Below, piece by piece: positions 51,013 to 60,856 of a stretch of 64,000 bases of DNA. The stretch comes from Bacteroidales bacterium (lineage in GTDB: Bacteria > Bacteroidota > Bacteroidia > Bacteroidales > UBA932). Every line of letters starts with the position of its first letter. Positions within the stretch are counted from its first letter, which is position 1. The stretch lies in assembly GCA_017395045.1 (NCBI GenBank), contig JAFPWG010000010.1, forward strand, positions 1 through 64,000, in the 5' to 3' direction. The notes beneath the pieces were generated by a model. It saw only the letters and a program-made list of their open reading frames with translations. It was not told the origin of the DNA and searched no databases. Both the position numbers and the translations under genes were made by a program.

Positions 51013-53415
51013 ATGAAAACAAGACTTGCCATATTTGCTTTTCTGATGCTTGCCGCCTGTACACCCAAGGAGGATTATGCGGCCGGATGGAACTTCTGGT
51101 CCGATGCCGCACCGACTCCCGTGACGGTTACTCTCCCCCACGACGCCATGCAGACGGAGATTCGCCGTGCCGATGCGCCAAGCGGCTTTGGCAGTGCCTA
51201 TTTCGAGACCGGTGTCTATCACTACGAAAAGCATTTGCAGGTACCTGCGGCCTGGTTGGACAAGCATGTTGTCCTTCACTTTGGCGGTGTATACCGCAAT
51301 ACTACGGTTTCCGTGAACGGGGTTGAGGCCGGGAAGCATGCATATGGCTTCACGCCCTTCGACGTATGCCTGGACGGACTGCTTGTCAGGGGAGATAATG
51401 TCATCCGGGTGAATGTGGACAATTCCGAGGCCCCGAACATCCGCTGGTACAGCGGAGCCGGAATCTATCGGCCCGTCCATCTGACTGTGCAGGATAAGAT
51501 TCATATTAAGGATGTCAGGATTGAGACGCTGTCTGTTGTTCCTGCAAGAATCTCGGTGAAAACAGCCCACAACGGTGAAACTGTCCGCGTCAGCATCTAT
51601 GATGGGGAACGCTTGATCACCAAGGCCGAAGGTGGCAATGTGGAGATGGATATTCCGGATGCCATGCTTTGGAGCGCCGGGCATCCACACCTCTATACTG
51701 CAAAAGTGGAACTCCTGAGTGGAGGGAAAGTAAAAGACACGGCCCGGCAGGAATTCGGTATCCGAACCCTTGAATGGGACCGTGAAGGCTTCCGCGTTAA
51801 CGGAGAAAACGTGCTTCTGGCAGGATGCGGACTGCATCACGACAACGGTATCCTGGGTGCGGCAGAATATGAGGATGCCGCTTTCAGACGCATCTCAAAA
51901 CTGAAAGAAATGGGCTTCAACGCCATCCGCTCGGCCCATAATCCTCTCTCTGAGGAGATGCTCCGTGCCTGTGACCGGCTGGGAATGTATGTAATGGATG
52001 AACTGTACGACGGCTGGTTCGCCAGTAAAATGAAATATGATTACCACTTGGATTTCCCCAATCATTATCAGGAAGACCTGGAGGCGATGGTCCGAAAAGA
52101 CTGGAACCATCCGTCCGTTATCATGTATTCCATCGGCAATGAACTCACAGAGCCGGCCCTTCCTGGAGGAATGCAGGTTGCCTCTCAGATGATTGACAGA
52201 ATACACGAATTGGACAGTACAAGGCCCGTCACCTGCGGTATCAACCTCAGCATCCTGTCCGATGCCTACCGCAACCAGGATAAGCCGGAGCAATCGGCCG
52301 CCACCATGGACCGTCTTATCCAAATGCTGATGCGGCCGATGGATCCCGGTGTTTCCAGCTTGGATTTCAACGAGGCCAATGCCCAGAACAATGCCTCCGG
52401 GAACGAGGCGCTTAAGAGCGCCGAGGTGGATGGCTTCGTGAGTCCCTTCCTGGATATGCTGGACATTGCGGGGTATAACTACGGAGAACCCCGCTACGCA
52501 CTGGACAAGGAAATGCATCCGGACCGTTTGATAGTGGGAAGCGAAACCATGATTACCAACTTGCATCGCAACTGGAACCTGGAAAAAAGCCTCCCGAACG
52601 TAATCGGCGACTTCTGCTGGACCGGCTGGGACTACATCGGCGAAACCGGCGCCGGCGCCTGGCGCTATGGCGTATCGTCCCGTTTTGCTCAGCCTTACCC
52701 ATGGCTTCTGGGGAACTTCGGCGCCTTTGACATCCTTGGCAATCCCGAAGGGGAGGCCTTCCTGGCCAAAACCGTTTTCTCGGATGAGCCGATGGAACCT
52801 TATATATGCGTCCGTCCGGTGCGGGAGGATGTTCCTTTCCGTTCTTCCTGGCGACTCACCAATTCCATCCCCAGCTGGAGCTGGAAGGGCTGCGAAGGCA
52901 TCAAAGCGACGGTGGAAGTCATCACCAATGCACCAAAGGCGGAGCTATTTGTCAATGGCCGTTCTTTAGGTGTAAAGGAGAGCGAAGGCAATATGGCTAT
53001 TTTTGAACTGTCGTACGAGCCCGGCACGCTGGAAGCGTATGCTATATATGATGATGACGAACGCACCTATGCGCGCATGGAATCGGCCCGCGGCGCCTTG
53101 CAATTGAAACTGCAAACCGAAAAACAGCAGTATATTCCAGGCGAACTCATTTATGTGAATGTCGATATTGTTGGAGAGAACGGAGTAACGGAATCCATGG
53201 CCGATGAGGTGCTTACCTGCACGGTGGAAGGCGGTGAACTCCTAGGCTTTGGAAGCGCCTGTCCCACACCGGACGGCTACTATTTCCGAGATGGCCGCTA
53301 TCCCAGCCATTACGGGAAAGCGCAGGCCATCATAAGGGGCACCCAACAAGGAGTCATTAAAGTGATAATAAATGGAGAAATGCTTGATAGTAAAACAATT
53401 AAGATATTAATATGA
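51013..53415 (+). CDS. GH2 beta-galactosidase/beta-glucuronidase-like lipoprotein
   Basis: 800 residues with lipobox (MLAAC, cysteine at 16). Domain order: GH2 sugar-binding jelly roll (about 25-165), immunoglobulin-like domain, TIM barrel, then DUF4982-type and further beta domains. The acid/base is E377 in YSIGNELTEP and the nucleophile is E511 in VGSETM. The specificity among beta-galactosidase, beta-glucuronidase and beta-mannosidase cannot be fixed; the family has all. The stop overlaps the following GH3 start (ATGA). Confidence 0.88.
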   Translation: MKTRLAIFAFLMLAACTPKEDYAAGWNFWSDAAPTPVTVTLPHDAMQTEIRRADAPSGFGSAYFETGVYHYEKHLQVPAAWLDKHVVLHFGGVYRNTTVSVNGVEAGKHAYGFTPFDVCLDGLLVRGDNVIRVNVDNSEAPNIRWYSGAGIYRPVHLTVQDKIHIKDVRIETLSVVPARISVKTAHNGETVRVSIYDGERLITKAEGGNVEMDIPDAMLWSAGHPHLYTAKVELLSGGKVKDTARQEFGIRTLEWDREGFRVNGENVLLAGCGLHHDNGILGAAEYEDAAFRRISKLKEMGFNAIRSAHNPLSEEMLRACDRLGMYVMDELYDGWFASKMKYDYHLDFPNHYQEDLEAMVRKDWNHPSVIMYSIGNELTEPALPGGMQVASQMIDRIHELDSTRPVTCGINLSILSDAYRNQDKPEQSAATMDRLIQMLMRPMDPGVSSLDFNEANAQNNASGNEALKSAEVDGFVSPFLDMLDIAGYNYGEPRYALDKEMHPDRLIVGSETMITNLHRNWNLEKSLPNVIGDFCWTGWDYIGETGAGAWRYGVSSRFAQPYPWLLGNFGAFDILGNPEGEAFLAKTVFSDEPMEPYICVRPVREDVPFRSSWRLTNSIPSWSWKGCEGIKATVEVITNAPKAELFVNGRSLGVKESEGNMAIFELSYEPGTLEAYAIYDDDERTYARMESARGALQLKLQTEKQQYIPGELIYVNVDIVGENGVTESMADEVLTCTVEGGELLGFGSACPTPDGYYFRDGRYPSHYGKAQAIIRGTQQGVIKVIINGEMLDSKTIKILI

Positions 53416-55754
53416 AAAACGTACTTGTAGCTCTTGCGGCCCTCGCCGCTTGCACTGTGGCATTTGCCCAGCCCCGCCTTAGGGAAGACAACATTGACGA
53501 AATCCTGAAAGCCCTCACCGTAGAGGAAAAGGTGCAGCTTCTGGTGGGCGGCGCCCAGCCCATCATGATTGGCGGTATCCCTACCGGCGTCGCCGCCGAA
53601 GTTCCCGGTGCTGCCGGAAATACCCGCCCGGTGGAGCGGCTGGGCATTCCCGGAACCGTCCTTGCCGACGGCCCTGCAGGCGTGCGCATCAGCCCAACCC
53701 GAGACGGAGACAGCAAGACCTATTATGCGACGGCCTTCCCCGTGGGAACCCTTCTGGCCAGCTCCTGGGATACGGATCTTGTGAAAGATGTGACTTCAGC
53801 TATGGGCAACGAGGTGTTGGAGTATGGGGTTGATGTCCTTCTTGCTCCTGGCATGAACATTCATAGAAACCCGCTTTGCGGCCGGAACTTCGAATATTTT
53901 TCGGAGGATCCGCTGCTTTCCGGAAAGATGGGCGCCGCCTACATCAATGGCATCCAAAGCCAGGGAGTTGGCGTGTCCATGAAGCATTATGCCGGGAACA
54001 ATCAGGAAACCAACCGCAATGAGAATGATGCTCGCGTGAGCCAGAGAGCACTTCGTGAAATCTACCTCAAGAACTATGAGATTGCCGTAAAGGAGGCGCA
54101 TCCTTGGACGGTAATGAGTTCCTACAACAAGGTGAACGGCACCTACAGCCAACAGAGTTACGATCTTCTTACCACCATCCTCCGCGAAGAATGGGGATTT
54201 GATGGCATTGTAATGACGGACTGGGGGAACAAAGACAATACCGTAGCGGCCGTCAAGGCTGGCAACGACCTGATGGAAGGAGGCAGCCCGGAGGAGATAG
54301 ACAAGATTATGACCGGGGTAAAAGATGGCCGGATCAGCCAGGAAGAGCTCGACCGCAATGTGCGCCGTGTGCTGGAATACATTGTTAGGACACCCCGATT
54401 CAAAGGATACAAGTTCTCAAACAGCCCTGACCTCAAGGCCCACGCAGAAGTTGCCCGCAGGGCTGCCGCCGAATCCATTGTCCTGCTCCGCAACGAGGGC
54501 CACACCCTTCCGCTCAAGGGGAATGAGAAAATCGCCCTTTACGGCGTTTCTTCCGTCGATTTCGTGGCCGGCGGTACCGGCAGCGGCTCGGTGAACAAGG
54601 CTTATGTTGTTGAGATGCCCCAGGCGCTGGAAGAAGCCGGTTTTACGCTGGAGGAGAATCTGAAGAACTTCTATGCCCTGCATCGTGACTATGAGCGGGC
54701 AAAGGGGAAACTGTCCTCCACCGGCAATTCCCTCATGGACCTTCTTCTTGCCTTTTTCGGAGGCAGCAAACTCCCTGAGACGGCACTTCCTGAAGGCACT
54801 TTCGGCGGCAACGCCAAGAATACCGATGCGGCCATCGTTGTCCTTGGACGCAATGCCGGCGAAGGCTTTGACCGCAAGTTGAAGGATGATTTCAAGCTTA
54901 CGGCGGTGGAGATGGAACTCCTGCAGAACGTGAGCACCGCCTTCCACCAGGAAGGGAAGAAAGTGATTGTGGTCCTGAACATCGGCGGTGTCATTGAGAC
55001 GGCATCCTGGAAGGATATGGCCGATGCTATCGTCCTCCCCTGGAGCCCCGGACAGGAAGGCGCAAGAGCCGTTGCCGATGTGCTCACCGGTAAAGTGAAT
55101 CCTTCCGGCAAACTGCCGATGACCTTCCCGCTGGACTACTTCGACGTTCCGTCGGCCCGCAATTTCCCCTATGATTATGACGACTCGAAGAAGAATGACG
55201 ATTCTGCAAACGCACTGGCAGCCCTTTTCGGTGGAACAGAGAAGGCGAAGAGAAATGTGGACTTCACGGAATACGAAGAGGATATCTGGGTGGGCTACCG
55301 CCACTACGACACCAAGGGAATTGAGGTCTCCTATCCATTCGGCTTTGGCCTCAGCTATACCACTTTTGTCTATTCCAAACCCGTAGTGAAAGCCGTGAAA
55401 GACGGATTTACGGCCAGCATCACCGTCACCAACACCGGCTCCATGGCAGGTAAAGAAGCCGTACAGCTCTATGTTTCCGCACCTGCCGGCTCCCTGGACA
55501 AGCCCGCCCGTGAACTCAAGGCTTTTGCCAAAACAAAGGAACTGAAGCCCGGGGAGAGCCAGACGCTGACCATGACCATGTCGGCCTATGATTTGGCATC
55601 CTTCAATGAAGCCTTGAGCCAGTGGGAGACCGCGGCAGGCAGTTACAAGGTCCTATTCGGCGCTTCCGTGGAGGATATCCGCTGCACGGCTTCCTACAAG
55701 CAGGCTAAGGCCCTGTCCTGGAGCGTTAACAATGTCCTTGCACCTCAAAAGTAA
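53412..55754 (+). CDS. GH3 beta-glucosidase (tandem copy 1)
   Basis: 780 residues with a signal peptide (MKNVLVALAALAACTVAFAQ). GH3 barrel with nucleophile D270 in VMTDWGNKD, alpha/beta sandwich from about 370, and a FnIII-like C-terminus. A PA14-free layout with an insert around 420-460 is shared with the copy at 56840. The two are clear paralogues over the full length (GAPQ/GAVK after LLVGGA, PGMNIHRNPLCGRNFEYFSE, VEDIRCTA). It is translationally coupled to GH2. It probably acts in the periplasm. Confidence 0.9.
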   Translation: MKNVLVALAALAACTVAFAQPRLREDNIDEILKALTVEEKVQLLVGGAQPIMIGGIPTGVAAEVPGAAGNTRPVERLGIPGTVLADGPAGVRISPTRDGDSKTYYATAFPVGTLLASSWDTDLVKDVTSAMGNEVLEYGVDVLLAPGMNIHRNPLCGRNFEYFSEDPLLSGKMGAAYINGIQSQGVGVSMKHYAGNNQETNRNENDARVSQRALREIYLKNYEIAVKEAHPWTVMSSYNKVNGTYSQQSYDLLTTILREEWGFDGIVMTDWGNKDNTVAAVKAGNDLMEGGSPEEIDKIMTGVKDGRISQEELDRNVRRVLEYIVRTPRFKGYKFSNSPDLKAHAEVARRAAAESIVLLRNEGHTLPLKGNEKIALYGVSSVDFVAGGTGSGSVNKAYVVEMPQALEEAGFTLEENLKNFYALHRDYERAKGKLSSTGNSLMDLLLAFFGGSKLPETALPEGTFGGNAKNTDAAIVVLGRNAGEGFDRKLKDDFKLTAVEMELLQNVSTAFHQEGKKVIVVLNIGGVIETASWKDMADAIVLPWSPGQEGARAVADVLTGKVNPSGKLPMTFPLDYFDVPSARNFPYDYDDSKKNDDSANALAALFGGTEKAKRNVDFTEYEEDIWVGYRHYDTKGIEVSYPFGFGLSYTTFVYSKPVVKAVKDGFTASITVTNTGSMAGKEAVQLYVSAPAGSLDKPARELKAFAKTKELKPGESQTLTMTMSAYDLASFNEALSQWETAAGSYKVLFGASVEDIRCTASYKQAKALSWSVNNVLAPQK

Positions 55755-55760
55755 TTGAGT

Positions 55761-55883
55761 ATGAAAAAAGAAACAAAAAAACGGCTCATAACGATAGCCA
55801 TACTGATTGTCGCCGGAGCCCTTGTAGGGTTCGTCGTGCAAGCATCGGTAATTAATCTCATTGTAGGAGGCAAGTGGTTCTAG
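55761..55883 (+). CDS. 40-residue single-helix membrane peptide upstream of family C esterase
   Basis: The frame MKKETKKRLITIAILIVAGA... ends IVGGKWF: a lysine-rich N-terminus, one hydrophobic helix and a GG-containing tail, as in the 44-residue peptide at 48290. It begins 6 bases after the GH3 stop and ends 3 bases before the next ATG, so it fills the gap exactly. The repeat occurrence next to a paralogous esterase is the main reason to regard it as real. Function unknown. Confidence 0.7.
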   Translation: MKKETKKRLITIAILIVAGALVGFVVQASVINLIVGGKWF

Positions 55884-55886
55884 GGT

Positions 55887-56843
55887 ATGAAAAAGACACT
55901 TTGGGTACTGCTCTATATAGCAGTGTTTATAGGATCGGCCGTCCTCTTCGGGCCGATGATTTACAAAGCCAGGGGTGCTGATGAAAGTTCCCGTGTCAAA
56001 TGGAATGATTCCGTCGGGACCATCATGACAGATTTCTCCTACGGTGAGAAGCCGGGCAATAAGTTTGACTTGTACCTTCCTGCTGACAAGTCCCGGAGCC
56101 ATTACGGCCTTGTGGGTTATTTCCATGGCGGAGGTTTTCACGGAGGAGACAAAGAAGGCGATGCCGGGATTCTCAAATGGCTCGCATCCAGAGGCTATGT
56201 GGGAGCAGGCATCAATTACACCCTGAACGTGGACGGAAACCCATCCACGAGTATCCTCAATATGACGCTGGAGATAAAGGAAGGGATGAATGCTGCCGTG
56301 GAAAAGGCCGAAGAGCTGGGTTATCATATTGATAAAGTGGCAACGGGCGGCGGCTCTGCCGGTTCCACCCTTTCTATGGTTTATGCTTTCCGTGATGCAC
56401 CTGATGCGCCTGTTCCCGTTGCATTTACCTTCCAGGCGGCGGGTCCCACGCTCACCGACCCTCGGGAATTCGGCCAGTGTAAGGGTTTTGAGACACAGGA
56501 AGATAGGAGATCGGCCCTCAAGTTTTTCAATGTTTTCCTGGGACTGGACGTCAAGGAAGAAGACTTGGATTCCGGCGAGTGGATGGAGAAAATCAAACCA
56601 GTATCTCCTGCCTTGCAGATAAATGAGAACACGGTACCCATTCTTTTCTCCCACGGCTGCGACGATCATATCGTCATCTATAAGCAGGCCGAGCACCTTC
56701 TGGAAGCACTGGATAAACATCAAGTTCCCTATACTTTTATCCAGTTTGACCGCAGCGGTCACAATATGGGCTGGCAGCCCAAAAAACAGCAGGAGTTCTT
56801 CGACTCCCTGAAGGTTTATCTTAACCGGTATATGCCCTTATGA
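55887..56843 (+). CDS. Membrane-anchored alpha/beta-hydrolase (family C, copy 2)
   Basis: 318 residues with an N-terminal helix (about 4-22). Motifs: FDLYLPAD, oxyanion HGGG (80-83), nucleophile S157 in GGGSAGS, acid in HGCDDHIV and H in SGHNMG. The C-terminus is YLNRYMPL. It is a paralogue of 47313..48293 and, unlike it, keeps HGGG. It lies between the two GH3 copies and its stop overlaps the next start (ATGA). A role as glycan or glycoside deacylase is inferred from position. Confidence 0.83.
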   Translation: MKKTLWVLLYIAVFIGSAVLFGPMIYKARGADESSRVKWNDSVGTIMTDFSYGEKPGNKFDLYLPADKSRSHYGLVGYFHGGGFHGGDKEGDAGILKWLASRGYVGAGINYTLNVDGNPSTSILNMTLEIKEGMNAAVEKAEELGYHIDKVATGGGSAGSTLSMVYAFRDAPDAPVPVAFTFQAAGPTLTDPREFGQCKGFETQEDRRSALKFFNVFLGLDVKEEDLDSGEWMEKIKPVSPALQINENTVPILFSHGCDDHIVIYKQAEHLLEALDKHQVPYTFIQFDRSGHNMGWQPKKQQEFFDSLKVYLNRYMPL

Positions 56844-59158
56844 AGAGATTATTGATATCCTCAATTCTTATGGCGACAGTCCTGTCACTGTCAGCCCAAC
56901 CTGTTCTGCGTCCGGATAGCATCGATGAAGTCCTCAAGGCGATGACTCTGGAGGAGAAAGTACAGCTGCTTGTCGGCGGCGCCGTGAAAACCTACAAGGA
57001 CGGTGTGCCCACGGGGACATCGGCCAGCGTTCCGGGTGCAGCTGGCTGTACCAAGCCGATTGAAAGGCTGGGCATTCCGGCGGTTATTCTTTCAGACGGT
57101 CCTGCAGGGGTTCATATCGACGCCACCCGCGAAGGAACGGACAAGACTTTCTACGCCACGGGATTCCCGGTGGGAACGCTCCTCGCGAGTTCCTGGGACA
57201 CGGATCTGGTACGTGAGGCGACTGCAGCGATAGGCAGGGAGGCTCGGGAATACGGCATCGACGTAATGCTTTCTCCGGGAATGAACATTCACCGCAACCC
57301 TCTCTGCGGCAGGAACTTCGAGTATTTCTCCGAGGATCCCGTATTGTCCGGTAAAATGGGAGCGGCATACGTGAAAGGCCTTCAGGATGAGAATGTTGGC
57401 ACTTCCGTGAAGCATTTTGCAGCCAACAATCAGGAATCGAACCGATTCCAAGGCGAATCCCGCGTGAGCCAGCGTGCCCTGAGGGAGATATACCTGAGGA
57501 ACTTTGAGATAACTGTCAAGGAAGCACAGCCTTGGACGGTGATGGCTTCCTATAACCGCCTCAACGGTCCTTACACGCAGCAGAACTATGAGCTCCTGAC
57601 CACCGTTCTCCGCGACGAGTGGGGCTTCAAGGGGCTAGTGATGACCGACTGGGGGATGAAGGACGGTACCGTGGAAGCCGTGAAGGCAGGGACAGACCTG
57701 ATGGAGCCGGGTGAAGAGGAAGAGATGAACCGAATCCTCGCTGCCGTAAAGGATGGCCGCATTTCCATGGAAGAAATAGACCGCAATGCCCGTCGCGTTC
57801 TGGAACTTGTGGTGAAAACCAACACCTTCCATGGATACAAGTATTCCGACAATCCGGACCTCAAAGCCAACGCAGCAATTGCCCGCCGGGTGGCCGGTGA
57901 GTCCATCGTGATGCTTAGGAACGAACAGGCCCTGCCGCTTGCCGAAGGTACAAAAGTAGCCCTGTTCGGCATGTCTTCCGTGGATTTCGTGGCTGGCGGA
58001 ACCGGTTCCGGCAATGTGAACAAAGCATATGTGGTGCCGATGGACCAGGCGCTGGAAGAGGACGGTTTCCTTGTAGATGAAGATCTGAAAAACTACTATA
58101 ACGAGTATAAACAGCACCAGGAAGCCACCTGGGCGCTGGCTTTTGCCGGAAATCCTATGGGACTGGCTGTTCTGCGCTTCAAGGGCAGCAAGATTCCGGA
58201 GCCCGTTCTTCCCGAAACCTGTTTCCCCGCCAAGGCAAAGTCCAATGATGTGGCTGTGGTGGTCATCGGCCGAAATGCCGGTGAAGTGCTGGACCGTACG
58301 CTCGCGGACGACTTTGAGCTGACGGAGACTGAACGCAAATTGCTCCGCAGCGTAGCCGATGCCTTCCATGCGGAAGGAAAGAAGGTCGTGGTTGTTCTCA
58401 ACGTTGGAGGGGTCATTGAAACCGCTTCGTGGAAGAGTTATGCCGATGCCATTGTCCTTCCCTGGAGCCCCGGTCAGGAAGGATCCCGCGCCGTTGCCGA
58501 TATACTCTGCGGTAAAATCAACCCGTCCGGCAAGCTGCCGATGAGCTTCCCGGTGAGCTATTTCGATGTGCCCTCCGCTCTAAGTTTCCCTTACGAGTAC
58601 AATAAGGACGGCAAGCTTGGGGTGATGGAAATCCTGAACGGAGTGCAGTCCGATGAAAAGAACGTGGGCTGGACCTCGTACGATGAAGGCATCTATGTGG
58701 GCTATCGGCACTATACGACCATAGGCAAAGAAGTTTCCTTCCCCTTCGGCTTCGGCCTCAGCTATACCACCTTTGCTTACTCCAAGCCTGTTGTCAAGGC
58801 CGGAAAGGATGGTTTCACTGCCAGCATTATGGTGACCAATACCGGCTCCGTAGCCGGAAAAGAAGCCGTACAGCTTTACGTCTCTGCTCCTGCGGGAGGA
58901 ATGGACAAACCCGTCCGTGAGCTCAAGGCCTTTGCCAAGACGAGAGAACTCCTGCCCGGCGAAAGCCAGACGCTCTCTTTCAGCGTCTCCGCCTACGACC
59001 TGGCCTCCTTCAACGAAGCCCAAAGCCGCTGGGAAACCGCGGCCGGAAGCTATCAGATTCTGTTCGGTGCTTCCGTAGAAGACATCCGCTGCACGGCAAA
59101 ATACAAACAGGCCAAGGCACTGTCTTGGGCAGTAAACAATGTGTTGAAATTGCAGTAA
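56840..59158 (+). CDS. GH3 beta-glucosidase (tandem copy 2)
   Basis: 772 residues with a signal peptide (MKRLLISSILMATVLSLSAQ). The nucleophile is D270 in VMTDWGMKD, at the same position as in copy 1. The full-length similarity to copy 1, with the small peptide and esterase between, points to an internal duplication. The largest differences are in the 410-450 insert and around 590-620 (KLGVMEIL against KNDDSANALA). It may act on a different linkage or aglycone. Confidence 0.9.
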   Translation: MKRLLISSILMATVLSLSAQPVLRPDSIDEVLKAMTLEEKVQLLVGGAVKTYKDGVPTGTSASVPGAAGCTKPIERLGIPAVILSDGPAGVHIDATREGTDKTFYATGFPVGTLLASSWDTDLVREATAAIGREAREYGIDVMLSPGMNIHRNPLCGRNFEYFSEDPVLSGKMGAAYVKGLQDENVGTSVKHFAANNQESNRFQGESRVSQRALREIYLRNFEITVKEAQPWTVMASYNRLNGPYTQQNYELLTTVLRDEWGFKGLVMTDWGMKDGTVEAVKAGTDLMEPGEEEEMNRILAAVKDGRISMEEIDRNARRVLELVVKTNTFHGYKYSDNPDLKANAAIARRVAGESIVMLRNEQALPLAEGTKVALFGMSSVDFVAGGTGSGNVNKAYVVPMDQALEEDGFLVDEDLKNYYNEYKQHQEATWALAFAGNPMGLAVLRFKGSKIPEPVLPETCFPAKAKSNDVAVVVIGRNAGEVLDRTLADDFELTETERKLLRSVADAFHAEGKKVVVVLNVGGVIETASWKSYADAIVLPWSPGQEGSRAVADILCGKINPSGKLPMSFPVSYFDVPSALSFPYEYNKDGKLGVMEILNGVQSDEKNVGWTSYDEGIYVGYRHYTTIGKEVSFPFGFGLSYTTFAYSKPVVKAGKDGFTASIMVTNTGSVAGKEAVQLYVSAPAGGMDKPVRELKAFAKTRELLPGESQTLSFSVSAYDLASFNEAQSRWETAAGSYQILFGASVEDIRCTAKYKQAKALSWAVNNVLKLQ

Positions 59159-59167
59159 TCCCAAAAG

Positions 59168-60847
59168 ATGAACAAGATAATCTGCCTATTGCTTGGAATC
59201 CTGCTTCCGCTGAGCGCCAATGCCCAGTGGAGAGACCTTTTGGACAAGGACCTCTCGCAGTGGAGGATCTACCAGAGCTATACTTTTGACGATGCCGCCA
59301 AGGCGGCGCGTGAAAAGGCTGAGGCCGAAGGACATCCGGTGCAGCAGATTGGCTACGATGTGAACGAGGGCAATGCCTTTACCGTGGAAATGGACGGCGA
59401 AAATCCCATCCTCCATATCGACGGCCCAATATACGGCTGTATCATCACCAGGGAAGAATTCGGGAACTACCACCTCAAACTGAAAGTCAAATTCGGTGAG
59501 AAAAAGTATGAGCCGCGCATTGACAACGCCCGGAATACCGGGCTTCTTTACCACTCCACGGGCGAATGCGGCTTCGATACCTTCCATACCTGGGCATCAA
59601 GTCATGAATATGAAATTCTGGAAGGAGGCACGGACGAAGGGAGCTACGGAGACTATTTCAGTGTCCCCGACACCTATATGGACATCCGTTCCGACGTAGT
59701 GAAGCGTCAGGGCCTATTTTCCCTGAAGAAGTACAATCCGGAGGGAGTGCTGAACCGGGTCGGGCCCCTCACCACTTACAATCTTTGCAGCGCCGTCGGG
59801 GACAATTACGGCTCCCCTCACGGGCAGTGGACTCAGCTGGAACTCATCTGTTTTGAAGACAAAGCCATCCATATTGTAAACGGCCACGTGAAAATGGTTC
59901 TTCAGAACTCCACCCGTCGGCTTAACCGGATGGTGGACATTCCGCTGACCAAGGGCAAGCTTCAGCTCCAGAGCGAGGCGGCTGAAGTGTATTACAAAGA
60001 TGTGATGATTCGCCCCATAGACGCCATTCCGGCAGAATATGCCCACTATTTCGAGCCGAAGGCTAGAATCGGTCTCCAGCTATATTCGGTGCGGGACCTT
60101 CTCGGGGACTATACCGAAAAAGGTGACCCCGCCATCCTCAAGGCCATTGCCGATATGGGCTATGACTTTGTGGAGCCCTATGGTTTCTGGAGTGATAAGG
60201 TCATGGGACAGACTCCGGAGAAATTCAAGGCCGATCTGGAGGCCGCGGGGCTCGGCTGCCCCAGCCTTCAGTGCGCAATTGTGATGCTCCCGGACGAAAT
60301 CAAGGCCCGCGATATGGCCCCGGCACTTGAGCGCTGGGACAAGGCCATACCTGTCCTTAAAAGCATCGGCGTTAAGAAAGTGGTTCTGGCCGGCCTGCTG
60401 GAACCAACCAACCTGGAAGAGCTACAGCTTGCCTGCGACTATATGAATGCCGCCGGAGAAAAATGCCGCGAAGCGGGCCTAGCCCTCGGCTACCACAACC
60501 ACGACACGGAATTCAAGGAAGTGGAAGGACAAGTCATCTATGACTATTATCTCCAGCACACACTCTCCGAAATCGTTTTCTTCCAGATGGATACCTGGTG
60601 GGCCGTCTATGCCCACAAGAGCCCGGTGGATTACTTCCGCCGCTTCCCTGGCCGCTTCCGTTCCCTTCACTTGAAAGATAAGGCTGCCGTTGGAGAAAGC
60701 GGCATCATGGCCTTTGAAACCATTCTCCGGGAGATGCCTGAGGGTGGAGTCGAAGACCTCGTTGTCGAAAACGAGTGGTATGACACCAATCCGCTGGACG
60801 TTGCCGTCCGCAGCCTTAACAACCTTAAGCGAATAATCATTAACTAA
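59168..60847 (+). CDS. DUF1080 (3-keto-glycoside hydrolase/hydratase-type) fused to sugar isomerase-like TIM barrel
   Basis: 559 residues with a signal peptide (MNKIICLLLGILLPLSANAQ). Residues about 20-285 are a DUF1080 beta-sandwich (WRDLLDKDLSQWRIY, NTGLLYHSTGE, GQWTQLELICFED). Residues about 290-559 are an AP-endonuclease-2/sugar-isomerase barrel with GLQLYSVRDLL, LGYHNHDTEF and VVENEWYD. Separate proteins of these two families act in 3-keto-glycoside processing in gut Bacteroidota (elimination, then hydration). A single exported polypeptide could join both steps. No Gfo/Idh/MocA oxidoreductase is seen in the window. Confidence 0.82.
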   Translation: MNKIICLLLGILLPLSANAQWRDLLDKDLSQWRIYQSYTFDDAAKAAREKAEAEGHPVQQIGYDVNEGNAFTVEMDGENPILHIDGPIYGCIITREEFGNYHLKLKVKFGEKKYEPRIDNARNTGLLYHSTGECGFDTFHTWASSHEYEILEGGTDEGSYGDYFSVPDTYMDIRSDVVKRQGLFSLKKYNPEGVLNRVGPLTTYNLCSAVGDNYGSPHGQWTQLELICFEDKAIHIVNGHVKMVLQNSTRRLNRMVDIPLTKGKLQLQSEAAEVYYKDVMIRPIDAIPAEYAHYFEPKARIGLQLYSVRDLLGDYTEKGDPAILKAIADMGYDFVEPYGFWSDKVMGQTPEKFKADLEAAGLGCPSLQCAIVMLPDEIKARDMAPALERWDKAIPVLKSIGVKKVVLAGLLEPTNLEELQLACDYMNAAGEKCREAGLALGYHNHDTEFKEVEGQVIYDYYLQHTLSEIVFFQMDTWWAVYAHKSPVDYFRRFPGRFRSLHLKDKAAVGESGIMAFETILREMPEGGVEDLVVENEWYDTNPLDVAVRSLNNLKRIIIN

Positions 60848-60856
60848 AACACAAAT

